Of a stretch of 64,000 nt of DNA, positions 7,423 through 15,617 are shown in pieces. This stretch comes from JBBRYB01 sp038238115. Lineage in GTDB: Bacteria; Actinomycetota; Actinomycetes; Propionibacteriales; Nocardioidaceae. Position numbers and translations under genes: made by a program. Under the pieces are notes generated by a model, which made no database searches, had not been told where the DNA came from, and saw only the letters and a program-made list of their open reading frames with translations. Every line of letters begins with the position of its first letter. Position 1 is the stretch's first letter. The DNA lies in NCBI GenBank assembly GCA_038238115.1, contig JBBRYB010000006.1, positions 1-64,000 of the forward strand, written 5' to 3'.

Positions 7423-8712
7423 ATGGCTTCCACAGGGGCATCGACGCGTCGGGTGGCCATCGTGGGCGCCAACCGCATTCCCTTCGCCCGCTCGCACTCG
7501 GCGTACGCCGAAGCGTCCAACCAGGACATGCTGACGGCCGCGCTCGATGGGCTCGTCGACCGCTTCGACCTCCGCGGCGAGCGCCTGGGCGAGGTGGTTG
7601 CCGGCGCCGTGCTCAAGCACAGCCGCGACTACAACCTCACCCGTGAGTCGGTCCTGGGCTCGGGGCTGGCGGCAACGACACCGGCGTATGACGTCCAGCA
7701 GGCCTGTGCCACCGGCCTGCAGGCCGCGATCGCTGTGGCCGACAAGATCGCGACCGGGGTGATCGAAGTCGGGGTGGCAGGAGGCGTCGACACCACGTCC
7801 GACGCACCGATCGCCGTCAGCGACAAGCTCCGCAAGACGCTGCTGCGCGCCGGGCGGGCAACATCGACGCGAGAGCGGCTGGCCGCACTCGCCAGGATCA
7901 GACCCTCGCACCTCACACCGGAGGTCCCGCGCAATCGCGAGCCGCGCACCCGCCTGTCCATGGGCGAGCATGCCGCGCTCACCGCCGTCGAGTGGGATAT
8001 CAGCCGGCACGACCAGGACACGCTGGCGGCGGCATCTCATCACCGGCTCGCCGCGGCCTACGAGCGAGGGTTCTTCGACGAGCTCATCACGCCGTACCGG
8101 GGACTCGAGCGTGACCAGGCCCTTCGGCCCGATACGACGCTCGACAAGCTGGCGGCGCTGGAGCCGGTCTTCGGCGACAACCCGAAGGCGACGATGACGG
8201 CGGGGAACTCGACGCCCCTGACCGACGGCGCCTCGGTGGTGCTGCTCGCGTCCGAGCCGTGGGCCGAACAGCGTCGGCTTGCCGTGCTCGGCTACCTCAC
8301 CCACCACGAGACCGCCGCCGTCGACTACGTGAACGGGGCGGAGGGGCTGCTGATGGCGCCCGCCTATGCCATGGCGAGGATGCTCATCCGGGCGGGGCTG
8401 CAGTTCCAGGACTTCGACTTCTACGAGATCCACGAGGCGTTCGCCTCCCAGGTCTTGGCGACCCTGAAGGCGTGGGAGGACCCGATCTTCTGCAAGGAGC
8501 GGCTGAGCCTGGACGAGCCACTGGGAGCGATCGACCCGGCCCGGCTCAACGTCGTCGGGTCGTCGCTGGCGGCGGGACACCCCTTCGCGGCGACCGGCGG
8601 CCGGATCCTCGCCACTCTCGCGACTCTGTTGGCTGAGAGAGGCCAGGGCCGCGGCGTGATCTCGATCTGCGCCGCCGGCGGCCAGGGCGTCACGGCCATC
8701 GTCGAGCGCTGA
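7423..8712 (+). CDS. fadA2: acetyl-CoA C-acyltransferase (thiolase), FadA2-like
   Basis: A 429-residue thiolase that condenses or cleaves 3-oxoacyl-CoA. The nucleophile Cys is in DVQQACATGLQAA (about residue 95); the catalytic His is in EIHEAFASQ, and the second catalytic-region His in SSLAAGHPFAATGGR. The C-terminal ICAAGGQG carries the proton-donor Cys. The pattern KHSRDYNLTRESVLGSGL resembles FadA2/FadI-like thiolases. The frame is open far upstream (to 5917), but that part is antisense to fabG4/htdX and arginine-rich, so it is not coding. The gene is divergent from fabG4-htdX; together they could form a short fatty-acid modification module (thiolase, reductase, dehydratase). Confidence 0.9.
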   Translation: MASTGASTRRVAIVGANRIPFARSHSAYAEASNQDMLTAALDGLVDRFDLRGERLGEVVAGAVLKHSRDYNLTRESVLGSGLAATTPAYDVQQACATGLQAAIAVADKIATGVIEVGVAGGVDTTSDAPIAVSDKLRKTLLRAGRATSTRERLAALARIRPSHLTPEVPRNREPRTRLSMGEHAALTAVEWDISRHDQDTLAAASHHRLAAAYERGFFDELITPYRGLERDQALRPDTTLDKLAALEPVFGDNPKATMTAGNSTPLTDGASVVLLASEPWAEQRRLAVLGYLTHHETAAVDYVNGAEGLLMAPAYAMARMLIRAGLQFQDFDFYEIHEAFASQVLATLKAWEDPIFCKERLSLDEPLGAIDPARLNVVGSSLAAGHPFAATGGRILATLATLLAERGQGRGVISICAAGGQGVTAIVER

Positions 8713-8716
8713 GCGC

Positions 8717-10258
8717 TCAGCTGCCCGCCAGGCTTCGGACCAGCTCGATCGTGTCAGCCTCGGCGGCCGCCTTGTCGTCGCGGTAGCGCAGCACCCGCGC
8801 GAACCGCAGCGCCAGCCCACCGGCATACCGGCTGGACCTCTGAAGCCCGTCGAAGGCGATCTCGACGACCTGCTCGGGCCGGAGCATCACGACGTGCTCG
8901 TCCCGCGACGTCTCCAGCGCCAGGAAACGCTCGGTCTGCCAGGCCAGCATCTCGTCGGTCATGCCCTTGAACGTCTTGCCCAGCATGACGAACCCCTTGG
9001 TCTTCGGGTCGCGTGCGCCGAGATGGATGTTGGACAGCCACCCCCGCCGTCGGCCGCTGCCCCACTCCACCGCCAACACGACGAGGTCGAGGGTGTGCCG
9101 TGGCTTGACCTTGACCCAGGCCGAACCTCTCCTGCCGGCGTCGTACGGCGCCTGAAGGGACTTGACGACGACACCCTCCTGGCCGCCCGCGACTGCATCC
9201 GTGAAGAAGCTTCGAGCCAGCTCCGGGCCGGGGGCGACCAGTCTGGACACCGTAAGCTCCGGCGGAGCCACCGCATCGAGCCGCGAGAGACGCTCCCGCA
9301 GGGGCAGGTCGATCAGGTCCTCTCCGTCGACGTGCAGGCAGTCGAAGAAGAACGGGCTCACCCGCACCGGAGGCGCGCCGGCGGTCTCGGTGCTCTGGGT
9401 GGCCGTGCGTGAGGAGGTCTCCTGGAACGGCCGGGGGCGCCCGCGGTCGTCGAGCGCGATGGCCTCGCCGTCGAGGATGAGCCGATCGGCGGCGAGACGG
9501 CGGGCGGCCGTCACCACCTCGGGGAGCCGGGCGGTGATCTCGTCGAGGCTGCGGGTGAAGACGGAGACGTCGGCCCCGGTCTTGTGGAGCTGGATCCGGA
9601 TGCCGTCGAGCTTCGTGTCGACGGCGACGTCTGCACCGGTGCCGATCTTGGCGAGCGCGGCGTCGACGTCAGGCGCTGTGGACGCGAGCATCGGCCGGAT
9701 CGGCTGGCCGACGACCAGCCCGAATCGCCGCACCGCGTCGCGTCCCTCAGCGAGGGCCGCGACCGCGACCGGTCCGGCGGCTCCGCGCAGCATGACGGCT
9801 CGCCGAATGTCGGCAAGCGGCACCGACGACGCCGCGGCCACCGCGTCGAGCATCGCCGAGTCGAGGGCGCCTTGGCGTATCTCTCCCGAGACGAGCCTGC
9901 GCAGGAAGGCCTGCTCGTCCGCCGTAGCCCGGGCGAAGAGGTCGCGCACCGCCCGCGTCCGCCCGCTCGCTGAGCCGGCACCGGCGAGCTCGCTCACACG
10001 CTGCAGCTCGGCGTCGACCTCCTGCACCGACAGCGACGCCACCTCCGCCGGGTCGGGCAGCGAGCGCAACGACGTCCAGCCGACACCGGTACGCCGCTGG
10101 CGCAGCTCACCGGCGAGGTAGGCGACGACGATCTCGATGTCGCTGGGCTCGGCCGTTCGAAGCAGCGCCGCGAGCGCCTCGCGCTTGGCGATCCGCGATC
10201 GGGTGGACGCCACCTGCTGTGACGTGCTGACGAGAGACTGCAGCCACATGATGGCCAT
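8717..10258 (-). CDS. ligB: ATP-dependent DNA ligase, LigB type
   Basis: Seals nicks using ATP; 513 residues, the size of mycobacterial LigB (Rv3062). The order is an N-terminal DNA-binding domain (residues about 20-190, with GEIRQGALDSAMLDAV), then the adenylation domain with motif I KLDGIR (nucleophile Lys near 216), motif III-like FFFDCLHVDGEDL, motif IV EGVVVKS, and motif V WVKVKP, then the OB domain (RGWLSNIHLGARD...GKTFKGM). All catalytic motifs are intact. The start at ATG 10258 is followed by an in-frame ATG at 10249. It is convergent to fadA2 (4 bases apart) and divergent from the glycosylase gene, adding to a local repair-gene concentration. Confidence 0.9.
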   Translation of the reverse strand: MAIMWLQSLVSTSQQVASTRSRIAKREALAALLRTAEPSDIEIVVAYLAGELRQRRTGVGWTSLRSLPDPAEVASLSVQEVDAELQRVSELAGAGSASGRTRAVRDLFARATADEQAFLRRLVSGEIRQGALDSAMLDAVAAASSVPLADIRRAVMLRGAAGPVAVAALAEGRDAVRRFGLVVGQPIRPMLASTAPDVDAALAKIGTGADVAVDTKLDGIRIQLHKTGADVSVFTRSLDEITARLPEVVTAARRLAADRLILDGEAIALDDRGRPRPFQETSSRTATQSTETAGAPPVRVSPFFFDCLHVDGEDLIDLPLRERLSRLDAVAPPELTVSRLVAPGPELARSFFTDAVAGGQEGVVVKSLQAPYDAGRRGSAWVKVKPRHTLDLVVLAVEWGSGRRRGWLSNIHLGARDPKTKGFVMLGKTFKGMTDEMLAWQTERFLALETSRDEHVVMLRPEQVVEIAFDGLQRSSRYAGGLALRFARVLRYRDDKAAAEADTIELVRSLAGS

Positions 10259-10268
10259 TGTCGCCGGT

Positions 10269-10274
10269 TAACCT
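10269..10274 (+). promoter_or_regulatory. -10 hexamer TAACCT for the glycosylase gene (leaderless)
   Basis: TAACCT sits 6 bases before GTG 10281. It is part of the palindrome GGTTAACC (10266-10273) in the short divergent gap with ligB. Confidence 0.4.
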
Positions 10275-10280
10275 GTTCTC

Positions 10281-11210
10281 GTGACGTCGAGGTTGGACAC
10301 CAGGGCGCGCACGTGGCGTCCGGGCTGGCCGTGCGACCCGTTCGACATCCTGCGGACGCTGCGTCGAGGGACCGGCGATCCGGCGTTTCGGCACGACCCC
10401 GACGGCACGGTATGGCGTGCCGCGATGACGCCGGCGGGCCCCGCCACGCTGCGGATCCGCGCGCGGCGCCACCGCGCGGAGATCGATCTCGAGGCCTGGG
10501 GCAGCGGTGCCGAATGGATCCTGGCGCAGGCTCCGGCCATGCTGGGCGCGCTCGACGACGTCTCCACCTTCGAGTCGACGTACGCCCTCGTCCGGGCGAC
10601 CTGGGCCAGCAACCCGCACTGGAGGGTGCCGCGGACTGGCCTCGTCCTCGAGGCGCTGGTTGCTGCGGTTCTGGAGCAGAAGGTGACAGGGAAGGAGGCG
10701 TGGCTGGGGTGGCGGCGCCTGTTGTCGCGGTATGGCGAACCCGCGCCCGGACCGGGTGCCCAGCGCGGCATGCGCACGCTTCCGACCGCCGAGAAGCTGA
10801 CCCGGATCCCCTCCTGGGAGTGGCTGAGCTGTCACGTCGACGGCAGCCGTTCGCAGACCATCGTCAGCGCCGCCCGGGTGGCACCCGCGCTCGAGCGAAC
10901 CCTGGACGGGCCCGCCACCGAGGCGGAGTCCCGGCTGGTGAGGCTTCCGGGAGTGGGTGTATGGACGGCCGCGGAGGTTCGGCAGCGGGCGCACGGAGAC
11001 GCCGACGCGGTCAGTTTCGGGGACTACCACATCGCCAAGCATGTCGGCTGGGCCTTGACCGGAGCGGAGATCGGCGACGAGCGCATGGCCGAGCTGCTCG
11101 AGACTGAGCGGCCGCACCGCTACCGCGTCCAGCATGTCGTCACGACCAGGCTGCGCGGCCGACCTCGACACGGCCCGCGGATGGCACCGCGCCGACACCT
11201 CCCACGATGA
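10281..11210 (+). CDS. DNA-3-methyladenine glycosylase-like HhH-GPD protein
   Basis: A 309-residue base-excision glycosylase of the AlkA/HhH-GPD superfamily, predicted to remove alkylated bases. The helix-hairpin-helix is LPGVGVWTAAEV (about residues 225-236), and the catalytic Asp is in SFGDYHIAKH about 20 residues later. The N-terminal part (about 1-100) is the AlkA-like beta domain. EALVAAVLEQKVT is the typical first helix of the HhH domain. The C-terminus beyond about 285 is Arg/Pro-rich and probably unstructured. GTG 10281 has a -10-like hexamer 6 bases upstream. The stop overlaps the PAP2 gene start by four bases (ATGA), so the two are translationally coupled. Confidence 0.85.
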   Translation: MTSRLDTRARTWRPGWPCDPFDILRTLRRGTGDPAFRHDPDGTVWRAAMTPAGPATLRIRARRHRAEIDLEAWGSGAEWILAQAPAMLGALDDVSTFESTYALVRATWASNPHWRVPRTGLVLEALVAAVLEQKVTGKEAWLGWRRLLSRYGEPAPGPGAQRGMRTLPTAEKLTRIPSWEWLSCHVDGSRSQTIVSAARVAPALERTLDGPATEAESRLVRLPGVGVWTAAEVRQRAHGDADAVSFGDYHIAKHVGWALTGAEIGDERMAELLETERPHRYRVQHVVTTRLRGRPRHGPRMAPRRHLPR

Positions 11211-11760
11211 CGTCGCACGTCGCCCTGCGTCCCTCGGAAAGGCGGCTCGTCGTCGTGTGCTTCCTGGCCTTCCTGTTCTGTGTGGCCGACGTGCTCACAG
11301 GCGGCCCCCTCACCGCTGTTGACCACTGGATTCGCGACCTGGTCCAGCCAGGTCGCCCGACGCCGGCGTGGATGAGTGTCGTGGGAGACCTCGGCGAGCT
11401 CGGTGTCTCGGCGGCGCTGATGATGATCGTCGGCGTCGTCGTCGCGCAGCTGGCCGGGCGCTTGTGGCCCTTGGTGCTGGTCGTGTCGAACTTCGCCGTG
11501 ACCGAGACCCTCCTGCTCGTGGTCAAAGCGGCCGTCGGGCGACCCGGTCCCGGTGGAGGGAACGACCGACCCGGCTACCCGGGGTACTTCCCCTCGGGTC
11601 ACACGGCGACCGCGGCGGTTTGTGCGGGCACGCTGGCGTTTGTGCTCGTCGCGTGGGCAGCCGGCACGTCCCGCATCGACGGCGCCGGCGCCTTTGCTCT
11701 CGGCGTCGGCCTGCTGCTCGGCGCCGTCACGGCGGTCGACTCCGTGCTGGGCGACTTCCA

Positions 11761-11763
11761 TTT
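11761..11763 (+). other. frameshift site: extra T in a TTT run of the PAP2 gene
   Basis: CATTTGGGC here should be CATTGGGC to keep the PAP2 frame (His-Trp-Ala-Ser-Asp). The upstream reading is 11207-frame; the downstream coherent frame is shifted by one base. Confidence 0.8.
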
Positions 11764-11872
11764 GGGCGAGCGACGCACTGGGCGGGTTGTTGTTGGCGGC
11801 ATTGGTCCTCATCATCAGCTTCGCGGCCTGTCGTACCCGTCTCGCTGCTCCGGAACTGTCGGCGCCTACCCG

Positions 11873-11878
11873 TAGGCT
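11873..11878 (+). promoter_or_regulatory. -10 hexamer TAGGCT before uvrB
   Basis: TAGGCT ends 6 bases before the uvrB ATG 11885, inside the 3' end of the PAP2 gene. uvrB could therefore have its own leaderless promoter besides read-through from upstream. Confidence 0.5.
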
Positions 11879-11884
11879 CGGTGC

Positions 11885-13990
11885 ATGAGAGCTGTTACTG
11901 ATCTCGCGCGCACTGTCGCCCCGTTCACCGTGGTGTCCGACTATGCCCCGTCGGGCGACCAGCCGGCCGCGATCGACGATCTGGAGCGTCGGATCAAAGG
12001 TGACGAGACCGACGTGGTGCTGCTGGGCGCGACCGGCACGGGCAAGACCGCTACCATCGCCTGGCTCGTCGAGCGGGTCCAGCGCCCGACGCTGGTGATG
12101 CTGCCCAACAAGACCTTGGCGGCCCAGTTCGCCAATGAGCTGAGGGAGCTGTTTCCCGACAACGCGATCGAGTACTTCGTCTCCTACTACGACTACTACC
12201 AGCCCGAAGCGTATGTCCCTCAGACCGACACCTACATCGAGAAGGACTCCTCGATCAACGAGGAGGTCGAGCGGCTGCGCCACTCCGCGACCTGGTCGCT
12301 GCTCACGCGTCGCGACGTGATCGTGGTATCGACCGTCTCCTGCATCTACGGTCTCGGGTCGGCCGAGGAGTACATGAACCGGATGATCCACGTCGAGGTG
12401 GGCGCCGAGACCGACCGCGACGGCCTGCTGCGCAAGCTGGTCCAAGTGCAGTACGCCCGCAACGACCTGGCCGCCACCCGTGGCACGTTCCGGGTCCGTG
12501 GCGACACCCTCGAGGTGTTCCCGGTCTACCAAGAGCACGCGATCCGGGTGGAGTTCTTCGGCGACGAGATCGAACGGCTGATGACGCTGCACCCGCTGAC
12601 CGGCGAGGTGCTCACCGAGGAGAAGGAGCTCTACATCGGGGCAGCGACCCACTACGTCACGGCGCCGGAGCGCATGGAGCGGGCGATCGCGGGCATCGAG
12701 GAGGAGCTCGAGCAGCGCCTCGCCGAGCTCGAGCGAAACGGGCGGCTGCTCGAGGCCCAGCGGCTACGCATGCGGACGACGTACGACATCGAGATGATGC
12801 GTCAGATCGGCACCTGCTCCGGCATCGAGAACTACTCCCGCCACACCGACGGCCGGGCCGCTGGCAGCGCCCCGAGCTGCCTGCTCGACTACTTCCCCGA
12901 GGACTTCCTGCTCGTGCTCGACGAGTCGCATGTGACAGTGCCTCAGATCGGTGGCATGTACGAGGGCGACATGTCGCGCAAGCGCACCCTCGTCGAGCAC
13001 GGTTTCCGGCTTCCGAGCGCGATGGACAACCGGCCGCTGCGTTGGGAGGAGTTCCTCAACCGGACCGGACAGACCGTCTACCTGTCCGCGACCCCCGGGC
13101 CCTACGAGCTGGCGAAGGTGGATGCCACCGTCGAGCAGATCATCCGGCCGACCGGACTCGTCGACCCCGAGGTGATCGTCAAGCCGACGAAGGGCCAGAT
13201 CGACGACCTCATCGCGGAGATCCACACCCGCACCGAGCGCAACGAGCGCGTGCTCGTGACGACGCTGACCAAGAAGATGTCCGAGGACCTCACCGACTAC
13301 CTGCTGGAGTCGGGCGTGCGCACCCGATACCTCCACAGCGAGGTCGACACGCTGCGCCGCATCGAGCTACTCCGTGAGCTCCGGCTGGGCCAGTTCGACG
13401 TGCTCGTCGGCATCAACCTGCTGCGTGAGGGGCTCGACCTCCCCGAGGTCTCACTCGTGGCCATCCTTGACGCCGACAAGGAGGGCTTCCTCCGCTCCGG
13501 GACGTCGCTGATCCAGACCATCGGCCGCGCGGCGCGCAACGTCTCCGGCCAGGTGATCATGTATGCCGACCGGATCACCGACTCGATGGGTAAGGCGATC
13601 GACGAGACCAACCGAAGGCGGGCCAAGCAGGTCCGCTACAACGAGGCTCTGGGCGTTGATCCGCAGCCGCTGCGCAAGCGGATCGCCGACATTACCGACA
13701 TGCTGATGCGTGAGGACGCCGATACGGCCGAGCTTCTCGGAGGTGGTGGACGGCAGCAGTCGCGAGGTAAGGCCCCGGTGCCCGGACTGTCGAGCCGGGA
13801 GTCGGGCGGCCATGCCCACGACCTGGCCGGAATGCCGTCGCGTGAGCTCGCCGACCTGGTGCAACAGCTCACCGACCAAATGCATGGCGCCGCAGCAGAG
13901 CTCCAGTTCGAGGTGGCGGCACGACTGCGTGACGAGATCTCCGACCTCAAGAAGGAGCTCCGTCAGATGGTCGAGGCCGGCGCCCGCTAG
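11885..13990 (+). CDS. uvrB: excinuclease ABC subunit B
   Basis: The damage-verifying helicase-like subunit of nucleotide excision repair, 701 residues, cytosolic. Walker A is GATGTGKT (48-55). The damage-probing beta-hairpin is YYDYYQPEAYVP near residue 100. Walker B-type DESH is seen as LDESHVTVPQ. Helicase motifs include YLSATPGPYE, VGINLLREGLDLPEV and QTIGRAARN. The C-terminal UVR motif (QLTDQMHGAAAELQFEVAARLRDEI region) that binds UvrC is present. Everything is intact. The gene overlaps the PAP2 gene by four bases. uvrA and uvrC lie 7 and 13 kb away in the same window. Confidence 0.97.
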   Translation: MRAVTDLARTVAPFTVVSDYAPSGDQPAAIDDLERRIKGDETDVVLLGATGTGKTATIAWLVERVQRPTLVMLPNKTLAAQFANELRELFPDNAIEYFVSYYDYYQPEAYVPQTDTYIEKDSSINEEVERLRHSATWSLLTRRDVIVVSTVSCIYGLGSAEEYMNRMIHVEVGAETDRDGLLRKLVQVQYARNDLAATRGTFRVRGDTLEVFPVYQEHAIRVEFFGDEIERLMTLHPLTGEVLTEEKELYIGAATHYVTAPERMERAIAGIEEELEQRLAELERNGRLLEAQRLRMRTTYDIEMMRQIGTCSGIENYSRHTDGRAAGSAPSCLLDYFPEDFLLVLDESHVTVPQIGGMYEGDMSRKRTLVEHGFRLPSAMDNRPLRWEEFLNRTGQTVYLSATPGPYELAKVDATVEQIIRPTGLVDPEVIVKPTKGQIDDLIAEIHTRTERNERVLVTTLTKKMSEDLTDYLLESGVRTRYLHSEVDTLRRIELLRELRLGQFDVLVGINLLREGLDLPEVSLVAILDADKEGFLRSGTSLIQTIGRAARNVSGQVIMYADRITDSMGKAIDETNRRRAKQVRYNEALGVDPQPLRKRIADITDMLMREDADTAELLGGGGRQQSRGKAPVPGLSSRESGGHAHDLAGMPSRELADLVQQLTDQMHGAAAELQFEVAARLRDEISDLKKELRQMVEAGAR

Positions 13991-13998
13991 CCGAAGTC

Positions 13999-14343
13999 AT
14001 GACCCGAGACGAGTTGCTGGCGTACTGCCTCGCGAAGCCCGGCGGCTGGCAGGACGAGCCCTGGGAGGGCGATGTCGTGGTCAAGGTGCATGCCAAGATC
14101 TTCGCCTTCCTCGGCGATGAGACTGGCGGCTCGGTGGGTGTGAAGTGTGGCGCCAACCGCGACGAGGCCGATGAATGGCTGCTCCGCTACCCCGACGAGG
14201 CCCACGTGATGGCCTACATCGGCCGCTCCGGGTGGAACACGCTGGACACCGGCGGTGCGATACCCGACGACGAGATCCGGGAGGCGGTCGACGAGTCATA
14301 CGCTTTGGTGGTGGCCAAGGTGCCCAAGAAGCACCGCCCTTGA
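13999..14343 (+). CDS. MmcQ/YjbR family protein
   Basis: A 114-residue protein of the MmcQ/YjbR (double-wing, CyaY-like fold) family. Typical features are the N-terminal LLAYCLAKPGGWQDEPW, the central KVHAKIFAFLGD, and VGVKCGANRDEADEWLL, ending with KVPKKHRP. The biochemical role of the family is unsettled; it has been suggested to bind DNA. It begins eight bases after uvrB and is probably co-transcribed with it. It precedes the terC riboswitch leader. Confidence 0.8.
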   Translation: MTRDELLAYCLAKPGGWQDEPWEGDVVVKVHAKIFAFLGDETGGSVGVKCGANRDEADEWLLRYPDEAHVMAYIGRSGWNTLDTGGAIPDDEIREAVDESYALVVAKVPKKHRP

Positions 14344-14384
14344 TCGTTTGTCCCGATCGAGGTTCCTCTGCAAGGATGGCGCCA

Positions 14385-14505
14385 GATGGAGGGGAGTATT
14401 CCTTCGCAGCAGTGCCGTCACCACGGGTCGCCGCTCGCTTAGCTGGCGGGACCCCGGTGCTGCTGGTTCCCGGCTGAACGGGGAGCGGAAGAGACCTTCG
14501 GAGAC
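14385..14505 (+). promoter_or_regulatory. yybP-ykoY manganese riboswitch leader of terC
   Basis: The two hallmark loops of the yybP-ykoY (Mn2+) aptamer are present in order: GGGGAGTA at 14391-14398 and GAGACC at 14491-14496. The P1 helix can form between GGAGG (14388-14392) and CCTTC (14495-14499), as AAAGG pairs with CCUUU in known members. An internal stem CAGCAG (14408-14413) with CTGCTG (14459-14464) supports the two-arm structure. The downstream gene is terC, one of the classic targets. Between aptamer and start codon, CCTCCGGAGG can fold over the ribosome-binding site, so control is probably translational. Exact boundaries are approximate. Confidence 0.85.
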
Positions 14506-14556
14506 ATTCGGTGACCGATCTTCGTGCGCCGAAAGCGCCCTCCGGAGGAGACGTAC

Positions 14557-15591
14557 ATGGAAATCGCCCCCTGGGTCTGGTGGACCACGGTCTTGCTGAC
14601 GACTGGCTTCTTGCTGGTCGACGTCCTCGTCATCGGGCGCCGGCCGCACGAGCCCTCATTGAAGGAGGTCGGCCGTGACCTCATCTTCTACATCGCGGCG
14701 GCGGTTCTCTTCGGGCTGGGCGTGTTCTTCTTCGCCGGCTCGCAGTACGGCGGGGAGTTCTTCGCGGGGTGGCTGACGGAGTACTCGCTGTCCATCGACA
14801 ACCTCTTCATCTTCATCATCATCTTGAACCGCTTCGCCGTCCCCCGCCAGTACCAGCAGTCGGCGCTGCTGGTGGGCATCGTGCTGGCACTCGTCATGCG
14901 GGGCATCTTCATCGCCGTCGGAGCCGCCGCGATCAACCAGTTCAGCTGGGTGTTCTACGTGTTCGGTGCGTTCCTCGTCTACACCGCCGCCAAGCTGGCG
15001 CGGGAGCGCGCCCACGACGACGAGGATGAGGACTACCAGGAGAACCGCCTCATCCTGTGGGTCGAGAAGCGGTTCCCCGCCAGCAAGGACTTCAACGGCA
15101 CCAAGCCGTTCGTGAAGGAGGACGGCAAGCGGCTCATCACGCCGATGTTCATCGTCATCGTGACGCTCGGGACGACCGACCTGTTGTTCGCGCTGGACTC
15201 CATCCCGGCGATCTACGGTCTGACCGAGGAGCCCTACCTCGTCTTCACGGCCAACGTCTTTGCGCTGATGGGGCTGCGGCAGCTGTACTTCCTCATCGGC
15301 GGACTGCTCTCCCGGCTGGTCTACCTCTCCTACGGGCTGGCCGTCCTGCTGGGCTTCATCGGCATCAAGCTGATCCTGCACGCCCTGCATGAGAACGAGC
15401 TGCCCTTCATCAACGGCGGCCACCACGTCGGATGGGCTCCGGACATCCCCATCTGGCTGTCCCTGGTCGTCATCGTCGGCACGCTGCTCGTGACGACGGC
15501 ATTGAGCTTGTACGTAGCCAGGGACATGAGTGACGAGGAACGCGAGGCCAAGAGCGGCCTGCCCGGGAGCGGCAGCGGCGGGGAGGCGTAG
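14557..15591 (+). CDS. TerC/Alx-family integral membrane protein, probable Mn2+ exporter
   Basis: A 344-residue polytopic membrane protein. The family's acidic membrane motifs are visible in SLSIDNLFIFI and LLFALDSIPAIYGLT. Hydrophobic segments alternate with charged loops, including an acidic/basic cytoplasmic loop around residues 150-190 (RERAHDDEDEDYQENR). TerC/Alx proteins export excess manganese or supply it to exported proteins; some members are linked to tellurite resistance. The upstream Mn2+ riboswitch supports a manganese role here. ATG 14557 has GGAGGAG six bases upstream. The C-terminus is Gly/Ser-rich. No ter-operon neighbours are present. Confidence 0.88.
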   Translation: MEIAPWVWWTTVLLTTGFLLVDVLVIGRRPHEPSLKEVGRDLIFYIAAAVLFGLGVFFFAGSQYGGEFFAGWLTEYSLSIDNLFIFIIILNRFAVPRQYQQSALLVGIVLALVMRGIFIAVGAAAINQFSWVFYVFGAFLVYTAAKLARERAHDDEDEDYQENRLILWVEKRFPASKDFNGTKPFVKEDGKRLITPMFIVIVTLGTTDLLFALDSIPAIYGLTEEPYLVFTANVFALMGLRQLYFLIGGLLSRLVYLSYGLAVLLGFIGIKLILHALHENELPFINGGHHVGWAPDIPIWLSLVVIVGTLLVTTALSLYVARDMSDEEREAKSGLPGSGSGGEA

Positions 15592-15617
15592 AGGCGGCGG
15601 CGGGGCCTGGCCCGTGG

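Larger units (their letters stand above)
11207..11888 (+). pseudogene. PAP2-family membrane phosphatase with a one-base frameshift
   Basis: A type-2 phosphatidic-acid phosphatase-like membrane protein. Motif 1 is KAAVGRPGPG (KxxxxxxRP), motif 2 is PSGHT, and several hydrophobic helices are visible. Frame 11207 reads GDFHLGERRTG and then stops at 11875 with a hydrophilic non-PAP2 tail. Removing one T from the TTT at 11761-11763 gives DFHWASDALGG, the expected third motif with its catalytic His, followed by a hydrophobic helix (GLLLAALVLII) and a stop at 11886-11888. That restored stop overlaps the uvrB ATG as ATGA, the style of every neighbouring junction, so the second frame is clearly the ancestral one. 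As written the third motif's His is kept, but the final helix is lost. Either a sequencing error or a recent inactivation. Confidence 0.85.

Noticed and set aside
11120..12652. A 510-residue minus-strand frame across the PAP2 and uvrB genes
   Set aside because: Antisense to conserved uvrB and with no protein-like motifs.
14344..14599. Small open frames between the MmcQ gene and terC
   Set aside because: They overlap the Mn2+ riboswitch, whose conserved loops and pairing explain the sequence.
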